A stretch of DNA of 64,000 nucleotides from Paenibacillus sp. FSL R10-2734. Lineage in GTDB: Bacteria; Bacillota; Bacilli; Paenibacillales; Paenibacillaceae. The notes beneath the pieces were generated by a model. That model was not told the origin of the DNA. It saw only the letters and a list, made by a program, of their open reading frames with translations, and did not search any database. The DNA is taken from assembly GCF_037963865.1 (NCBI RefSeq), contig NZ_CP150170.1, forward strand, positions 2,790,001-2,854,000, given 5' to 3'. Of the stretch, positions 16,560-25,053 are shown in pieces. A program made the translations under genes and the position numbers. Positions within the stretch are counted from its first letter, which is position 1; each line of letters opens with the position of its first letter.

Positions 16560-18071
16560 ATGGACCCCTTTAACTCTACTATTTTGGCAGATAATCTTGA
16601 AGAGCTTCAAGGCAGGCTTGGGAATAGTCCTGATATTGTTATTCGTAGGCTTAAATCCATTACGACACAGGTTGAAGTGGCTGCGATATATATTGATGGC
16701 TTAGTAGAAAAGTTGATGGTCAATGAGTTTGTAGAGCATGCAATGTCTTTTGATAAGCTCAGTGAAGTAAACCTTGAGTTAACATCTGCCGAGGATATTT
16801 TTAACTATATGAAAGAGGTAGCAAGAGGGATCGGAGAAGAACAAACCACTAGTGACTGGGATGGGCTATATGAGGCTTTATTCTCCGGAGATACCATTCT
16901 ATGGGTTGACGGTGTTAAGGACGCTATAAGAGGGAATACGAGCGGTGGTGAGGTTAGAGCGGTTTCGGAGGCGACAACCCAAGTAGCCATTCGCGGCTCT
17001 AAGGAAGCTTTCACAGAGTCTATGGGGACTAATATTTCATTGGTGCGCAGAAAAATACAGAGCCCTGATCTATGGATTGAGTCTATGAAGATAGGTAAGG
17101 TCACGCAAACGAATGTATCACTTATGTATATCCATGGAATCGTCAATGATTCAATCTTGGATGAGCTTAGAAAAAAACTCAAAAGTATTACTATAGATGG
17201 CATTCTGGAATCTGGGTATATTGAGCAACTTATTGAAGATACTCCTTTTACGCCTTTTCCAACATTATATAATACTGAGCGCCCTGACAGTGTTGCTGGA
17301 AATCTCCTTGAAGGGCGAGTGGCTATTTTTGTAGATGGCACCCCATTTGTACTGATTGCTCCAACCACTTTTTTTATGTTTTTTCATGCAGTAGAAGATT
17401 ATTACCAGCGGTTTGACATTACGACCTTGATCCGCATATTAAGATTTATTTGTTTGGCAATTTCATTATTTGGACCCGCACTATTTGTTGCGATTCTAAA
17501 CTTTCACCAAGAGATGATTCCTACACCTTTGCTCATAAATTTAGCTTCACAAAGAGAGGGAGTACCGTTCCCGGCTTTTATTGAAGCGATTTTAATGGAG
17601 ATTACCTTTGAGATTATACGCGAAGCAGGAATTCGTATGCCCTCACCTATAGGCCAAACAGTATCGATCATTGGGGGCTTAGTCTTAGGACAGGCTGCGG
17701 TACAAGCAGGTATTGTCTCTCCTGCGATGGTTATTGTAGTTTCCCTCACAGGAATATCCAGCTTTGCTACTCCAGCCTTTAATATGGCTCTATCCATACG
17801 CATACTGCGTTTCATCATAATGTTTATTGCTGCCTTTATGGGGCTTTACGGAATGGCGATCTTTCTCTTTATTTTAATTGCTCATATGTGTAGCTTGAAC
17901 TCGTTGGGATTTCCCTATATGTCGCCATTTGCTCCTTTTATCGCAGATAACCAGAAAGATACCATCATGCGAGTGCCGCTGAAATATATGAAGACCAGAC
18001 CTCGTCTATTATACCAAAAGAATCATACCCGACTCAAAACGAATGAGAGAAAGCCGGGGGGAGCGAAATGA
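16560..18071 (+). CDS. Spore germination receptor subunit A (GerA/GerKA family)
   Basis: This 503-aa protein has the GerA-family form: a soluble N-terminal half (about 1-270) and a membrane half with about five helices. The soluble part includes EVAAIYIDGLV and a GNTSGGEVRAVSEATTQVAIRGSKEAFTES segment. Family signatures include EGRVAIFVDGTPFVLIAPTTFF and TPLLINLASQREGVPFPAFIEAILMEITFEIIREAGIRMP. It sits in the inner spore membrane and, with subunits B and C, detects germinants. ATG 16560 is best served by AGGAGGTG six bases upstream; GTG 16551 lies inside that site. The gerC gene overlaps its stop by 4 bases. Confidence 0.92.
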   Translation: MDPFNSTILADNLEELQGRLGNSPDIVIRRLKSITTQVEVAAIYIDGLVEKLMVNEFVEHAMSFDKLSEVNLELTSAEDIFNYMKEVARGIGEEQTTSDWDGLYEALFSGDTILWVDGVKDAIRGNTSGGEVRAVSEATTQVAIRGSKEAFTESMGTNISLVRRKIQSPDLWIESMKIGKVTQTNVSLMYIHGIVNDSILDELRKKLKSITIDGILESGYIEQLIEDTPFTPFPTLYNTERPDSVAGNLLEGRVAIFVDGTPFVLIAPTTFFMFFHAVEDYYQRFDITTLIRILRFICLAISLFGPALFVAILNFHQEMIPTPLLINLASQREGVPFPAFIEAILMEITFEIIREAGIRMPSPIGQTVSIIGGLVLGQAAVQAGIVSPAMVIVVSLTGISSFATPAFNMALSIRILRFIIMFIAAFMGLYGMAIFLFILIAHMCSLNSLGFPYMSPFAPFIADNQKDTIMRVPLKYMKTRPRLLYQKNHTRLKTNERKPGGAK

Positions 18072-19273
18072 ATTTTGGATGGATTGTGCGTTCATTTGTT
18101 TATATGGGCTGCCTACTGCTATTAACTAGCTGCTGGAACAGTCGTGAATTAAACAATCTGGGTATAGTAAGCGGAATGGGTGTGGATAAAGTACCAGATA
18201 AAGAGGAATATCAGGTTACTTTCCAGGTTGTAATTCCATCCTCTACAGCAACAAGTGCAGGGGCAAGTACTGGAAAGCCCACGATTACTATTTATTCTGC
18301 TAAGGATCGGACAATATTCGGTGCTTTTCGCAAAACTTCAAAAATTGCGGCTAGACAATTGTTTTTTGCACACACGCAGCTGTTCGTTATAGGGGAATCA
18401 ACTGCTAAGAGTGGCATTGAAGGTATTTTCGACATCTTTGAGAGATCCCATGAGCTGCGGCTTAACACGGAAGTCATTGTAGCGAGAGATACAGATGCGA
18501 TCTCAATCCTGAAGCTTCTGCAGCCCATAGAGAATCTCCCTGCTGTGGGGATCGTTAAGAAGAGTAAGAATACCGCTAGAATATGGGGAGAGAGTAGAGA
18601 TATTAATGTATTTGAGCTGGTCAATGGAATGGGTGGTGAAGGGGAAGTGGTCATCTCCGGTGCAAAGATCATCGGAAATCCTGAAGATGGTGCGAAGAAA
18701 TCAGGAATGGAACAAACCATAGTTAAAGCACTTGTTACAATGAGTGGGATTGGGGTATTTAAAAATGGGATTTTGCAAGGCTGGCTGGATGATTCGGTGG
18801 CTAGGGGAGCACTTTGGGTTCAAAACGAGATTAATGAAACCAGTATCAATGTAGATTCGCGTGATATTAAGGATTCTATAGCCGTAAACATAAACCAATC
18901 TAAAACGAAAATTAAAATTGAACTCCATGATAAGCAAGCGATCCTTCATGTTGATGTTGTGGAAGAAGGAGGAATAAATGAAGCACAGAGCTACATTGAT
19001 ATGAGCAAGAAAGAGGAAATTGAAAATTTGGAAGTCGAATTGGCCCAAGAGACCAAACGTGAGATCATTCAAGCATTACAGGCTGCTCAAGAAATGAAAT
19101 GTGATATTTTTAATTTTGCAAATGAACTCAAACGTACAAATCCGAAGGCATGGGACTTGGTAAAGGATGATTGGGAGTCTGTGTTTGCGAAGGCGGAATT
19201 GGATGTTTCTGTTAAGGCATATATACGCAGTATAGGAATGAGGTTAAATCCGCAATTGTTTAAAAAGAAATGA
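18068..19273 (+). CDS. Spore germination lipoprotein, Ger(x)C family (subunit C)
   Basis: This 401-aa lipoprotein has a signal peptide with lipobox LLTSC (Cys22) followed by the hallmark WNSRELNNLGIVSGMGVDK. Domain 1 includes KTSKIAARQLFFAHTQLFVIGE. The C-terminal half carries the Ger(x)C domain ending in RSIGMRLNPQLF. It anchors on the outer face of the inner spore membrane and completes the germinant receptor. The start overlaps the gerA stop (ATGA), showing coupling. The operon order is A-C-B rather than the classical A-B-C. Confidence 0.92.
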   Translation: MNFGWIVRSFVYMGCLLLLTSCWNSRELNNLGIVSGMGVDKVPDKEEYQVTFQVVIPSSTATSAGASTGKPTITIYSAKDRTIFGAFRKTSKIAARQLFFAHTQLFVIGESTAKSGIEGIFDIFERSHELRLNTEVIVARDTDAISILKLLQPIENLPAVGIVKKSKNTARIWGESRDINVFELVNGMGGEGEVVISGAKIIGNPEDGAKKSGMEQTIVKALVTMSGIGVFKNGILQGWLDDSVARGALWVQNEINETSINVDSRDIKDSIAVNINQSKTKIKIELHDKQAILHVDVVEEGGINEAQSYIDMSKKEEIENLEVELAQETKREIIQALQAAQEMKCDIFNFANELKRTNPKAWDLVKDDWESVFAKAELDVSVKAYIRSIGMRLNPQLFKKK

Positions 19274-19310
19274 CAGAGTTCTAGAGGAAAGGTAGAAGGA
19301 GGGGGAGCCT

Positions 19311-20408
19311 ATGAGAAAAGAAACTATCAGCGCGAATCAATTATTTGCCCTAATTCTTTTGTTTGAATTGGGAACCGCACTTGTGGTACCGATTGGACTT
19401 GAAAGTGGACATGCAGTATGGATTGCCATTTTGTTAGCGTTGCCCGGTGGCCTTCTACTGTATATGCTCTATGTATATTTATACCGTCAATATCCTGACA
19501 TGATTATTAGCGGGTATACAAGGAAGATACTTGGCAATGTTATAGGTTGGCCGGTAAGCTTAACGTTCATTCCAATTCTCCTCTTCAATGCCTCTAGAAA
19601 TCTACATGAAGTAGGCGATTTATTAATAGCCGCATCTTATGACAAAACACCAATGATCATTATTAATGCGATGATGATTGTTGCCGTTATCTACATTTTG
19701 AGTAAGGGCATTGTAGTGTTTGCACGGGCTGCAGAAATATATATGCTATTCATTATATTGATGGGTGTAGTCTGTTGTTTTTTAGTTGTAGCTGCCGGTC
19801 TTATAAAGCTGGACAACTTGTTTCCAATCCACGGCTCAGACTGGAAGAATGCATTGAAATCGGCCTACCTGAACATTTGGCTGTTTCCGTTCGGGGAGAT
19901 GATTTGCTTCACTACGATTTTACCTCATATCATTAAACCAAAAGTGGCCAAGAGAACAGGGATCATTACAATCGTATTAAGCGGATTATTACTCAGCTTT
20001 ATACATGCTATTGAAATATCCGTTTTAGGTGCAGATATCTATGACAGAACAACCTTTCCGATGTTTACTACGATTACTTTGGTTAACTTAGCTAATTTCA
20101 TTCAACGCATGGACGCACTGGTTATCTTAACAATGATCATTGGTGTATTCTTTAAATTGTCAGTGTATTGTTACGCTGCAATGGTGATCACTGCCGATTT
20201 ATTTAAGGTCAAGGACAGTAGAAAGCTTGTAGCTCCTGTTGGTGTTGTTGTTCTGTTCGGCTCATTAATTAGTTCGTCCAATTATACGATACACTTAGAT
20301 GAGGGAGAAGTCTTTTTGAGATATGTATTGCCTTATTTCTGTGCTGCAGTTCCAATTCTATTATTCATCGTTCATTACTTCCGCAGAAAATTTGGGAGTG
20401 TACATTAG
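19311..20408 (+). CDS. Spore germination permease (GerB family, APC superfamily)
   Basis: This 365-aa membrane protein has about ten helices and the GerAB/Spore_permease pattern: ISANQLFALILLFELGTALVVPIG at the N terminus, and later FPFGEMICFTTILPHI. It probably forms the germinant-binding transmembrane subunit. It lies 37 bases after gerC, with an AAGGAGGGGGAG ribosome site. No terminator hairpin is evident immediately after the stop, and the next gene is convergent only 1 base away. The specific amino acid or nucleoside germinant cannot be read. Confidence 0.92.
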   Translation: MRKETISANQLFALILLFELGTALVVPIGLESGHAVWIAILLALPGGLLLYMLYVYLYRQYPDMIISGYTRKILGNVIGWPVSLTFIPILLFNASRNLHEVGDLLIAASYDKTPMIIINAMMIVAVIYILSKGIVVFARAAEIYMLFIILMGVVCCFLVVAAGLIKLDNLFPIHGSDWKNALKSAYLNIWLFPFGEMICFTTILPHIIKPKVAKRTGIITIVLSGLLLSFIHAIEISVLGADIYDRTTFPMFTTITLVNLANFIQRMDALVILTMIIGVFFKLSVYCYAAMVITADLFKVKDSRKLVAPVGVVVLFGSLISSSNYTIHLDEGEVFLRYVLPYFCAAVPILLFIVHYFRRKFGSVH

Positions 20409-20409
20409 T

Positions 20410-20640
20410 TTATTTGATGGATTTATGTTTTCGTTTTCGGATGTAGGCTGTAATGGCATTCACAAACGGAATGGAGAAAAAGACAAACATAACCATAGAT
20501 TCTTGTAAGCTTGTAACAGCAAAGGAGGCATGGATCGACCGCATTGAATCAGAAAGCGTTCTTCCCGATAGAAGATCAATGATTACAGCCATAAGCAAGC
20601 TCATAAATGCAAGCATGAAATACAAGGATAATAACTTCAT
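20410..20640 (-). CDS. Small membrane protein, unknown function
   Basis: The 76-aa product starts with MKLLSLYFMLAFMSLLM and has two hydrophobic helices (about 4-23 and 45-64) with a basic C-terminal tail (IRKRKHKSIK). ATG 20640 is preceded on the minus strand by AAAAGGAG at normal spacing, so translation is plausible. The reading frame stays open upstream to 20787, but the longer form has no ribosome site and runs through a terminator hairpin. It resembles the general pattern of small DUF2798-type membrane proteins, which is only a weak impression. It converges on gerB with virtually no gap. Confidence 0.5.
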   Translation of the reverse strand: MKLLSLYFMLAFMSLLMAVIIDLLSGRTLSDSMRSIHASFAVTSLQESMVMFVFFSIPFVNAITAYIRKRKHKSIK

Positions 20641-20742
20641 ATTTATCAACTCCTTTTGGTAAAATAAGAATGATACCATTGTAGTGTGGATAAACAGTAT
20701 TATTACCTCTTGCGGAAATTCGTAGTCATTAAGGCAGAATGA

Positions 20743-20784
20743 CAAAACCCCACCACTCCAACATTGTTGAAGGTAGTAGGGTGT
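20743..20784 (-). terminator. Terminator of the second siderophore-binding protein gene
   Basis: Read on the minus strand, ACCCTACTACC pairs (with G-U wobbles) with GGAGTGGTGGGG around a short loop and is followed by TTTT. It lies 33 bases past the stop at 20817. Confidence 0.7.
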
Positions 20785-20816
20785 CATTGTTAATTAGCTT
20801 TGAGAACTCGTTGCAT

Positions 20817-21839
20817 TTATTTCGTAAGCCAAGCGGCCAGCTCTTCGGTCTGTGATAATACTGCGATAGGGTCATAATACCAAGAACGTTCTTCTTTCCA
20901 TACATAGAGATGTCCATTTTTGACAGCAGGAAGATTGCTCCAGAATGGATCGGCCTTGTAATCAACTTCTGTAAGGTTGTTGGAGGTTAGAATAATATAA
21001 TCCCCTGCGTACTTAGCGAGCGCCTCTTTAGATATTTCCGCCCACTGCTTCTCCATAATCTCCGCCGCTACAGCTGTAGGAGGCTTGCGTCCTAGCGCCT
21101 GATAGACAGGCTGTCCACCCCGCCCAAAATTGTCGCCATAGGCCCAGATGGATTTCCCACCGTCTTCCAGGATAGAGAAGGTTGCATCAGCTGGGATAGC
21201 CTTATCCACTTTTGCTTTAGCATCGGCTATCCGTTTGTCATAATCTGCAAGCCAATTTTTTGCTTCTTCTTCCTTGCCAAGGAGTTCACCGAAATAGGTC
21301 AATTCTTTATGCGCGTCTTTCAGATCTCCATAAGGAACAATGATAGTAGGAGCAATTTTACTGAGAGCTTCATAGCTTTCGGCTTGTCCCGAAATAATTA
21401 AGTCTGGATTCAGCGCGATGATTTTCTCAGGTGACATTTTGCCGTACGTCCCTGTATCTGTAACACCGGTTAGCGCTTCTTTGTAATACATATTCTCTAG
21501 GGTCAATCCGGGCGCACCGACAGGGATGGTATCAAGTGCTATTAGACTTCCCAAGTATTCCTCAGCGACAATTCGTTTTGGATGAACAGGAATTTCAATA
21601 TCACCATTTATGGTGCTGACTGTTTTTAGAGTAGGGGCTTCGGTGTTTTCCGCTTGTTGACTATTTTCAGCAGGTGCATAGGTTGGCGCTGCTGTTTGGC
21701 TAGTGTTATTGGTACCACCTGTATTTTCCACCGTAGTATTGGAATTTCCACAAGCTGAAATGACTAGAATTAATGTCAGCATGAGGGGAAATAGAAGCCA
21801 ATGGGTTTGTTTATTGATACTCTTTTGTTGATTATGCAA
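20817..21839 (-). CDS. Ferri-siderophore ABC transporter substrate-binding lipoprotein
   Basis: This 340-aa lipoprotein has a signal peptide with lipobox VISAC (Cys30), a Thr/Asn/Ala linker, and a FecB-type binding fold (GDIEIPVHPKRIVAEEYLGSLIALDTIPVGAPG, LNPDLIISGQAESYEALSKIAPTII). TTG 21839 is chosen because AGGAGGA lies 8 bases upstream; an in-frame ATG at 21878 lies inside the Fur box and has no ribosome site. It sits 103 bases downstream of the Btr-like regulator on the same strand, a pairing seen for B. subtilis btr and feuA. Its permease partners could be the FecCD pair at 11482-13577 or lie outside the window. Confidence 0.86.
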   Translation of the reverse strand: MHNQQKSINKQTHWLLFPLMLTLILVISACGNSNTTVENTGGTNNTSQTAAPTYAPAENSQQAENTEAPTLKTVSTINGDIEIPVHPKRIVAEEYLGSLIALDTIPVGAPGLTLENMYYKEALTGVTDTGTYGKMSPEKIIALNPDLIISGQAESYEALSKIAPTIIVPYGDLKDAHKELTYFGELLGKEEEAKNWLADYDKRIADAKAKVDKAIPADATFSILEDGGKSIWAYGDNFGRGGQPVYQALGRKPPTAVAAEIMEKQWAEISKEALAKYAGDYIILTSNNLTEVDYKADPFWSNLPAVKNGHLYVWKEERSWYYDPIAVLSQTEELAAWLTK

Positions 21840-21862
21840 TTTGTTGTTCCTCCTATGTATAT

Positions 21863-21877
21863 TGATTATCATTCTCA
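21863..21877 (-). promoter_or_regulatory. Fur box upstream of the second siderophore-binding protein gene
   Basis: On the minus strand TGAGAATGATAATCA differs from TGATAAT-N-ATTATCA at two positions. It lies 24 bases before the TTG start and between the regulator gene and the binding-protein gene. Confidence 0.8.
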
Positions 21878-21942
21878 ATAAGAACTTTACAATCTTCTCT
21901 GGGTATTTACTATGGACGAATATGATCTTTGTTTGTGCATAT

Positions 21943-23529
21943 TTATGATGTCATCACATGTAGCAATTCTTGAAGTTGTGCTTGAGAAGATAGTGGATCA
22001 AATCCATAAAACATATCGGCCTTGTTCAGAATATATACCCGTTTGTTACGGACTGCATCTAATTGATTCCAATCATGGGAATGAAAAAGGCGAGTGAGAC
22101 GTTTTCTCCCCTCGGATGATGATGGGATGCTGGTAATAATAATATAATCTGCAGAATAGGACCCAATCTCCTCAATAGATGACACTAGATACCCGGAATC
22201 CATTATTCCGTTCTCCATAATGATGGATGGTGGCTTGAATTCAAGATCGCCGTACAAAATCTGGCAGCCCCTGCCGTAACTGCTACTGAAGCAATACGCT
22301 GCTCGGGAACTGATCTCCCATACGATTGCCGTTCCTCTTTCCGATCCTAACGAATGGTTCAGTTTCTTATTGGCAGCATGGCATAGCCCGTCATAATGAC
22401 TTAACCATGCTTCTGCTCGCTGTCTCCGATTGACCACATCGGCGATCAACCCAAATTGCTCTCGCCAGCTCATTTGCATAAAGGGTAGCTCAATGACCGG
22501 AGCAACAGGAGTCAGGATCTTATTCTCAGGAAGAGTATAGCTGATAATGACATCTGGCTCTGCGGAAGCTACCGAATCAAAGAGGAGAGAGGAATTACCT
22601 TCGCACATAGTAAGTTGTTTAGAGGCGGGCACCTGCTCCAAGCTTCGCTGCCAATCGGAATACACACCGAGTTGAGGCATAATTTCCAATACACGTAGGA
22701 TAGCTGTGTGATTGTAGTTCAGAGCTACAATTCTTTTATTCTTGTTCTGATAGGCCGTAGGTGAAAGGCCGACAAGCTGCTTGAATTTACGACTTAGATA
22801 AGTCCCTTCTTCATAACCAACCTCATGCGCCAGCGTGGTTAGATTTGGGGAACTGGTGAGGATTCGTTGCTGTGCTCTGCGGATTCTTAACAGTGTAATA
22901 TAAGCGCTGAAAGTTTGGCCCATGAATTTTCGAAAGGTACGTGAGAAGTGCTCAGGACTTACCCCAGCTAACGAAGCCATCTGCTCCCGGGTGATATCTT
23001 CGTTGTAGTGTGCTTCTATATATTCAAACACTTGTTCAAGCCAGCTTCCTGACGTCTTCTTTCTTGCAGACTGTTCATGATGAAGCTCCACGATGAATTG
23101 GGTGAACAGTTGCTGGACCCTAAACGGTTTGTGCTCATCTGGTTCTATCCAGGCACTGTAAAGTTCACCTGCAAGCGTCATCAAACTAGTTGAGGCGTGG
23201 TGTAATTGAGAGATTTCATTTGAAAAAGAGTTCTCTTGCTTTCGATTTGTCATACAGAAGTATTCTATCCATACCCCCTGTAACTGTAGCTCGGATTCCG
23301 GATTCAATTCGGATAATACATCAAAGGTCAGGATACTTCCGGCCTTGACGCTGTGAAGCTCACCATCTAGCTTAAGCTGACCAATGCCTCCCCATACAAT
23401 CAAAATGCTAGAGTTAGTCGCTGGGATATTTTCAGTTGTGTAGTGGGAAAGACCGGTTAGGCTAGTGATCTTAACAGGCATATAAAATGGATGGGAATGA
23501 TGTGGCATCCTGCCGGATTGGATGGACAT
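21943..23529 (-). CDS. AraC-family regulator fused to a siderophore-binding domain (Btr-like)
   Basis: This 528-aa protein has three parts. An N-terminal cupin-like effector region spans about 1-150. An AraC helix-turn-helix pair covers about 165-270 (ITREQMASLAGVSPEHFSRTFRKF and LTTLAHEVGYEEGTYLSRKFKQLVGLSPTAY). A C-terminal FeuA/FecB-type binding fold covers about 275-528. B. subtilis Btr has the same layout and activates siderophore uptake when it binds ferri-bacillibactin in the cytoplasm. The binding-protein gene downstream on the same strand is the natural target, possibly with the nearby FecCD operon. A Fur box precedes the start. The exact siderophore ligand is unknown. Confidence 0.87.
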   Translation of the reverse strand: MSIQSGRMPHHSHPFYMPVKITSLTGLSHYTTENIPATNSSILIVWGGIGQLKLDGELHSVKAGSILTFDVLSELNPESELQLQGVWIEYFCMTNRKQENSFSNEISQLHHASTSLMTLAGELYSAWIEPDEHKPFRVQQLFTQFIVELHHEQSARKKTSGSWLEQVFEYIEAHYNEDITREQMASLAGVSPEHFSRTFRKFMGQTFSAYITLLRIRRAQQRILTSSPNLTTLAHEVGYEEGTYLSRKFKQLVGLSPTAYQNKNKRIVALNYNHTAILRVLEIMPQLGVYSDWQRSLEQVPASKQLTMCEGNSSLLFDSVASAEPDVIISYTLPENKILTPVAPVIELPFMQMSWREQFGLIADVVNRRQRAEAWLSHYDGLCHAANKKLNHSLGSERGTAIVWEISSRAAYCFSSSYGRGCQILYGDLEFKPPSIIMENGIMDSGYLVSSIEEIGSYSADYIIITSIPSSSEGRKRLTRLFHSHDWNQLDAVRNKRVYILNKADMFYGFDPLSSQAQLQELLHVMTS

Positions 23530-23553
23530 GTAAGTACTCGCTCCCTTTTTCAG

Positions 23554-23568
23554 TGATAATCATTCTCA
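23554..23568 (-). promoter_or_regulatory. Fur box upstream of the Btr-like regulator
   Basis: TGATAATCATTCTCA differs from the 7-1-7 Fur consensus at one position. A TATACT hexamer on the minus strand (23579-23574) lies just upstream and could be the -10 of the repressed promoter. Confidence 0.82.
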
Positions 23569-23759
23569 CTATAGTATACCAGTCATTCTTTCTATTGACT
23601 ATAATGACTCTTATGATAGTGTTTAGAATAATCCACTAACGGAATATTGTGAACGAATCAGGAAGTATATATTTGGGGCCCCCGCAAAGTACCTGAGTAC
23701 GCATCGAAGCAAAGCCCCACTTTGTGGGGATATCTTAGGCATGAAAGGAATGGGATTTC

Positions 23760-24119
23760 ATGACAACTTGGAATTTACAAGGAACTGTAAGTCATTTGTT
23801 GATATGTAATGGAAGCAGCTGCAAGAAACACAAAGGTGAAGAGGTAGCTGAAGCGATAGAAGATGAGATTGAAAAGCAAGGTGCGCAGAGTCTAATACAT
23901 ACAACGGTAACTCGTTGTAATGGGAGATGTTCAGATTCCTGCGTTGTGATCGCATACCCTGAAGGGGTGTGGTATAAAGAGATCACGCCCAAATTAGCGA
24001 AGTCGCTGGTACGGAAACATTTACAGGGCGAGAAGCTTGATGACAACGTGCTTTATACGTATGATGGGCTGTTGATTGCAGCAAATGACAAGGGAGCTAA
24101 AGGGAAGAAGAAAAAATAG
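23760..24119 (+). CDS. Thioredoxin-like [2Fe-2S] ferredoxin-type protein
   Basis: This 119-aa protein has the cysteine pattern of the thioredoxin-fold [2Fe-2S] ferredoxins. Cys16 and Cys21 lie in LLICNGSSCKKH, and Cys53, Cys57 and Cys61 in TRCNGRCSDSCVVIAYPEGVWY. Four of these would hold one 2Fe-2S cluster. The tail is strongly basic (KGAKGKKKK). It may transfer electrons, and its position next to the iron-uptake genes fits an iron-related role, though no Fur box was seen in front of it. The ribosome site is AAAGGAATGGG. It is divergent from the regulator gene. Confidence 0.75.
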   Translation: MTTWNLQGTVSHLLICNGSSCKKHKGEEVAEAIEDEIEKQGAQSLIHTTVTRCNGRCSDSCVVIAYPEGVWYKEITPKLAKSLVRKHLQGEKLDDNVLYTYDGLLIAANDKGAKGKKKK

Positions 24120-24182
24120 TTCACCGCTGATAAAAATGGCACTACCCCAGTGAACTAAGACAATGCATCAATGAGAGTAAAG

Positions 24183-24216
24183 AGGCCAAACCGGTGAGTT
24201 GGTTTTGCCTTTTTAT
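24183..24216 (+). terminator. Terminator after the 2Fe-2S protein gene
   Basis: Imperfect hairpin AGGCCAAACC / GGTTTTGCCT followed by TTTTATTT. It overlaps the stop of the convergent gene at 24213. Confidence 0.6.
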
Positions 24217-24815
24217 TTAGTATTTTTCAACCTTTTAGGGCGCTTAACTTGTAAATTGTCAGTCTGAATTAACGTTACCTCCTCTTCAACCCTAAAGGTA
24301 TAGCCGTAACCGCATAGTAACCACTCTTTACCTACCCCAGGAGCTGAAAACCATAAACCCCAAAAGGTCATCCTATGAGTAGATGGGTCCAAAACTTGAA
24401 GCCCTATTGTACCCGTACCGGGAAATACATTCCGCCTATTTCCGCCTCTTTTTCCACCTGTATTGTTATAGAAATAAGAACCGCGAGTTGAATTAGGTGG
24501 AATTATACCTGAATCAAAAAGACGATAATCGGTCCGAGCAATGAAGCTATCCCATTGACGGTTGAAGGCTTGTTCTTCTCCAAAGTCATTAATAAAGACT
24601 CTGATTTCTTTATTCGTTGTATTACGGATGGTCAAATAATTTTGTCCATTATTATTGGTGCTGCAGTCGAATAATGTACAACCACATCTTGATTGCCAGT
24701 TACCATTTCGACTTCGATTAACCCCGAGGAGATAATCATACTTGACCTGAGTGGCAGATGTTGAACGTTGAATGATTTTTTTTAACTGTGCTTTTCGTTT
24801 AACGCTCTTTTTCAA
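24213..24815 (-). CDS. Orphan protein, possibly beta-sandwich of aegerolysin type
   Basis: The 200-aa product has no signal peptide and begins with a Lys/Arg-rich stretch (about 1-16). A CGCTLFDC motif lies near residue 45. Further on it has YLTIRNTTNKEIRVFIND, a polar Gly/Asn/Arg segment, and GTGTIGLQVLDPSTHRMTFWG. The alternation of strands, the GTxGxxxLxDP motif and the aromatic run that follows recall aegerolysins, small beta-sandwich proteins with membrane-active relatives including an insecticidal binary-toxin component. This is a remote visual resemblance, not a firm assignment. TTG 24815 follows AAAGGAG at 8 bases. It is isolated between convergent and divergent genes. Confidence 0.5.
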   Translation of the reverse strand: MKKSVKRKAQLKKIIQRSTSATQVKYDYLLGVNRSRNGNWQSRCGCTLFDCSTNNNGQNYLTIRNTTNKEIRVFINDFGEEQAFNRQWDSFIARTDYRLFDSGIIPPNSTRGSYFYNNTGGKRGGNRRNVFPGTGTIGLQVLDPSTHRMTFWGLWFSAPGVGKEWLLCGYGYTFRVEEEVTLIQTDNLQVKRPKRLKNTK

Positions 24816-24961
24816 AAGGCATTCTCCTTTCTATGAACTATTAATATAGTATTCGTCGATAGAATAATCTGTGAGTTATTAGGAGCCTTTTTATGATCAT
24901 CTCATTCAAGAATTTTAAAACTGATCGTTCGCTCATTCGCGATACAAGAGCTCTATTTATT

Positions 24962-25015
24962 CATGATAAATGGCGGATTTGTTACGTTTCTAGTCTTTAG
25001 GAATTGTTTTATTAT
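24962..25015 (+). promoter_or_regulatory. Site A: candidate YesN-type activator site and promoter for the sugar-binding protein gene
   Basis: CATGATAAATGGC starts at 24962, TTTG lies ten bases after AAAT, and a TATTAT -10 lies at 25010, exactly 42 bases after the AAAT at 24968. No good -35 is present, as expected for an AraC-type activated promoter. Four other sites in the window (35408, 35583, 54286, 57902) share the same geometry. The regulator is inferred to be the YesN-like protein at 31841-33409. Confidence 0.55.
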
Positions 25016-25053
25016 TAAGGCAGAAAGATCACAAGTATTCAAGGAGGGGTACG

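Noticed and set aside
18292..18720. 142-codon minus-strand frame in gerC
   Set aside because: Shadow of the Ger(x)C gene; no supporting features.
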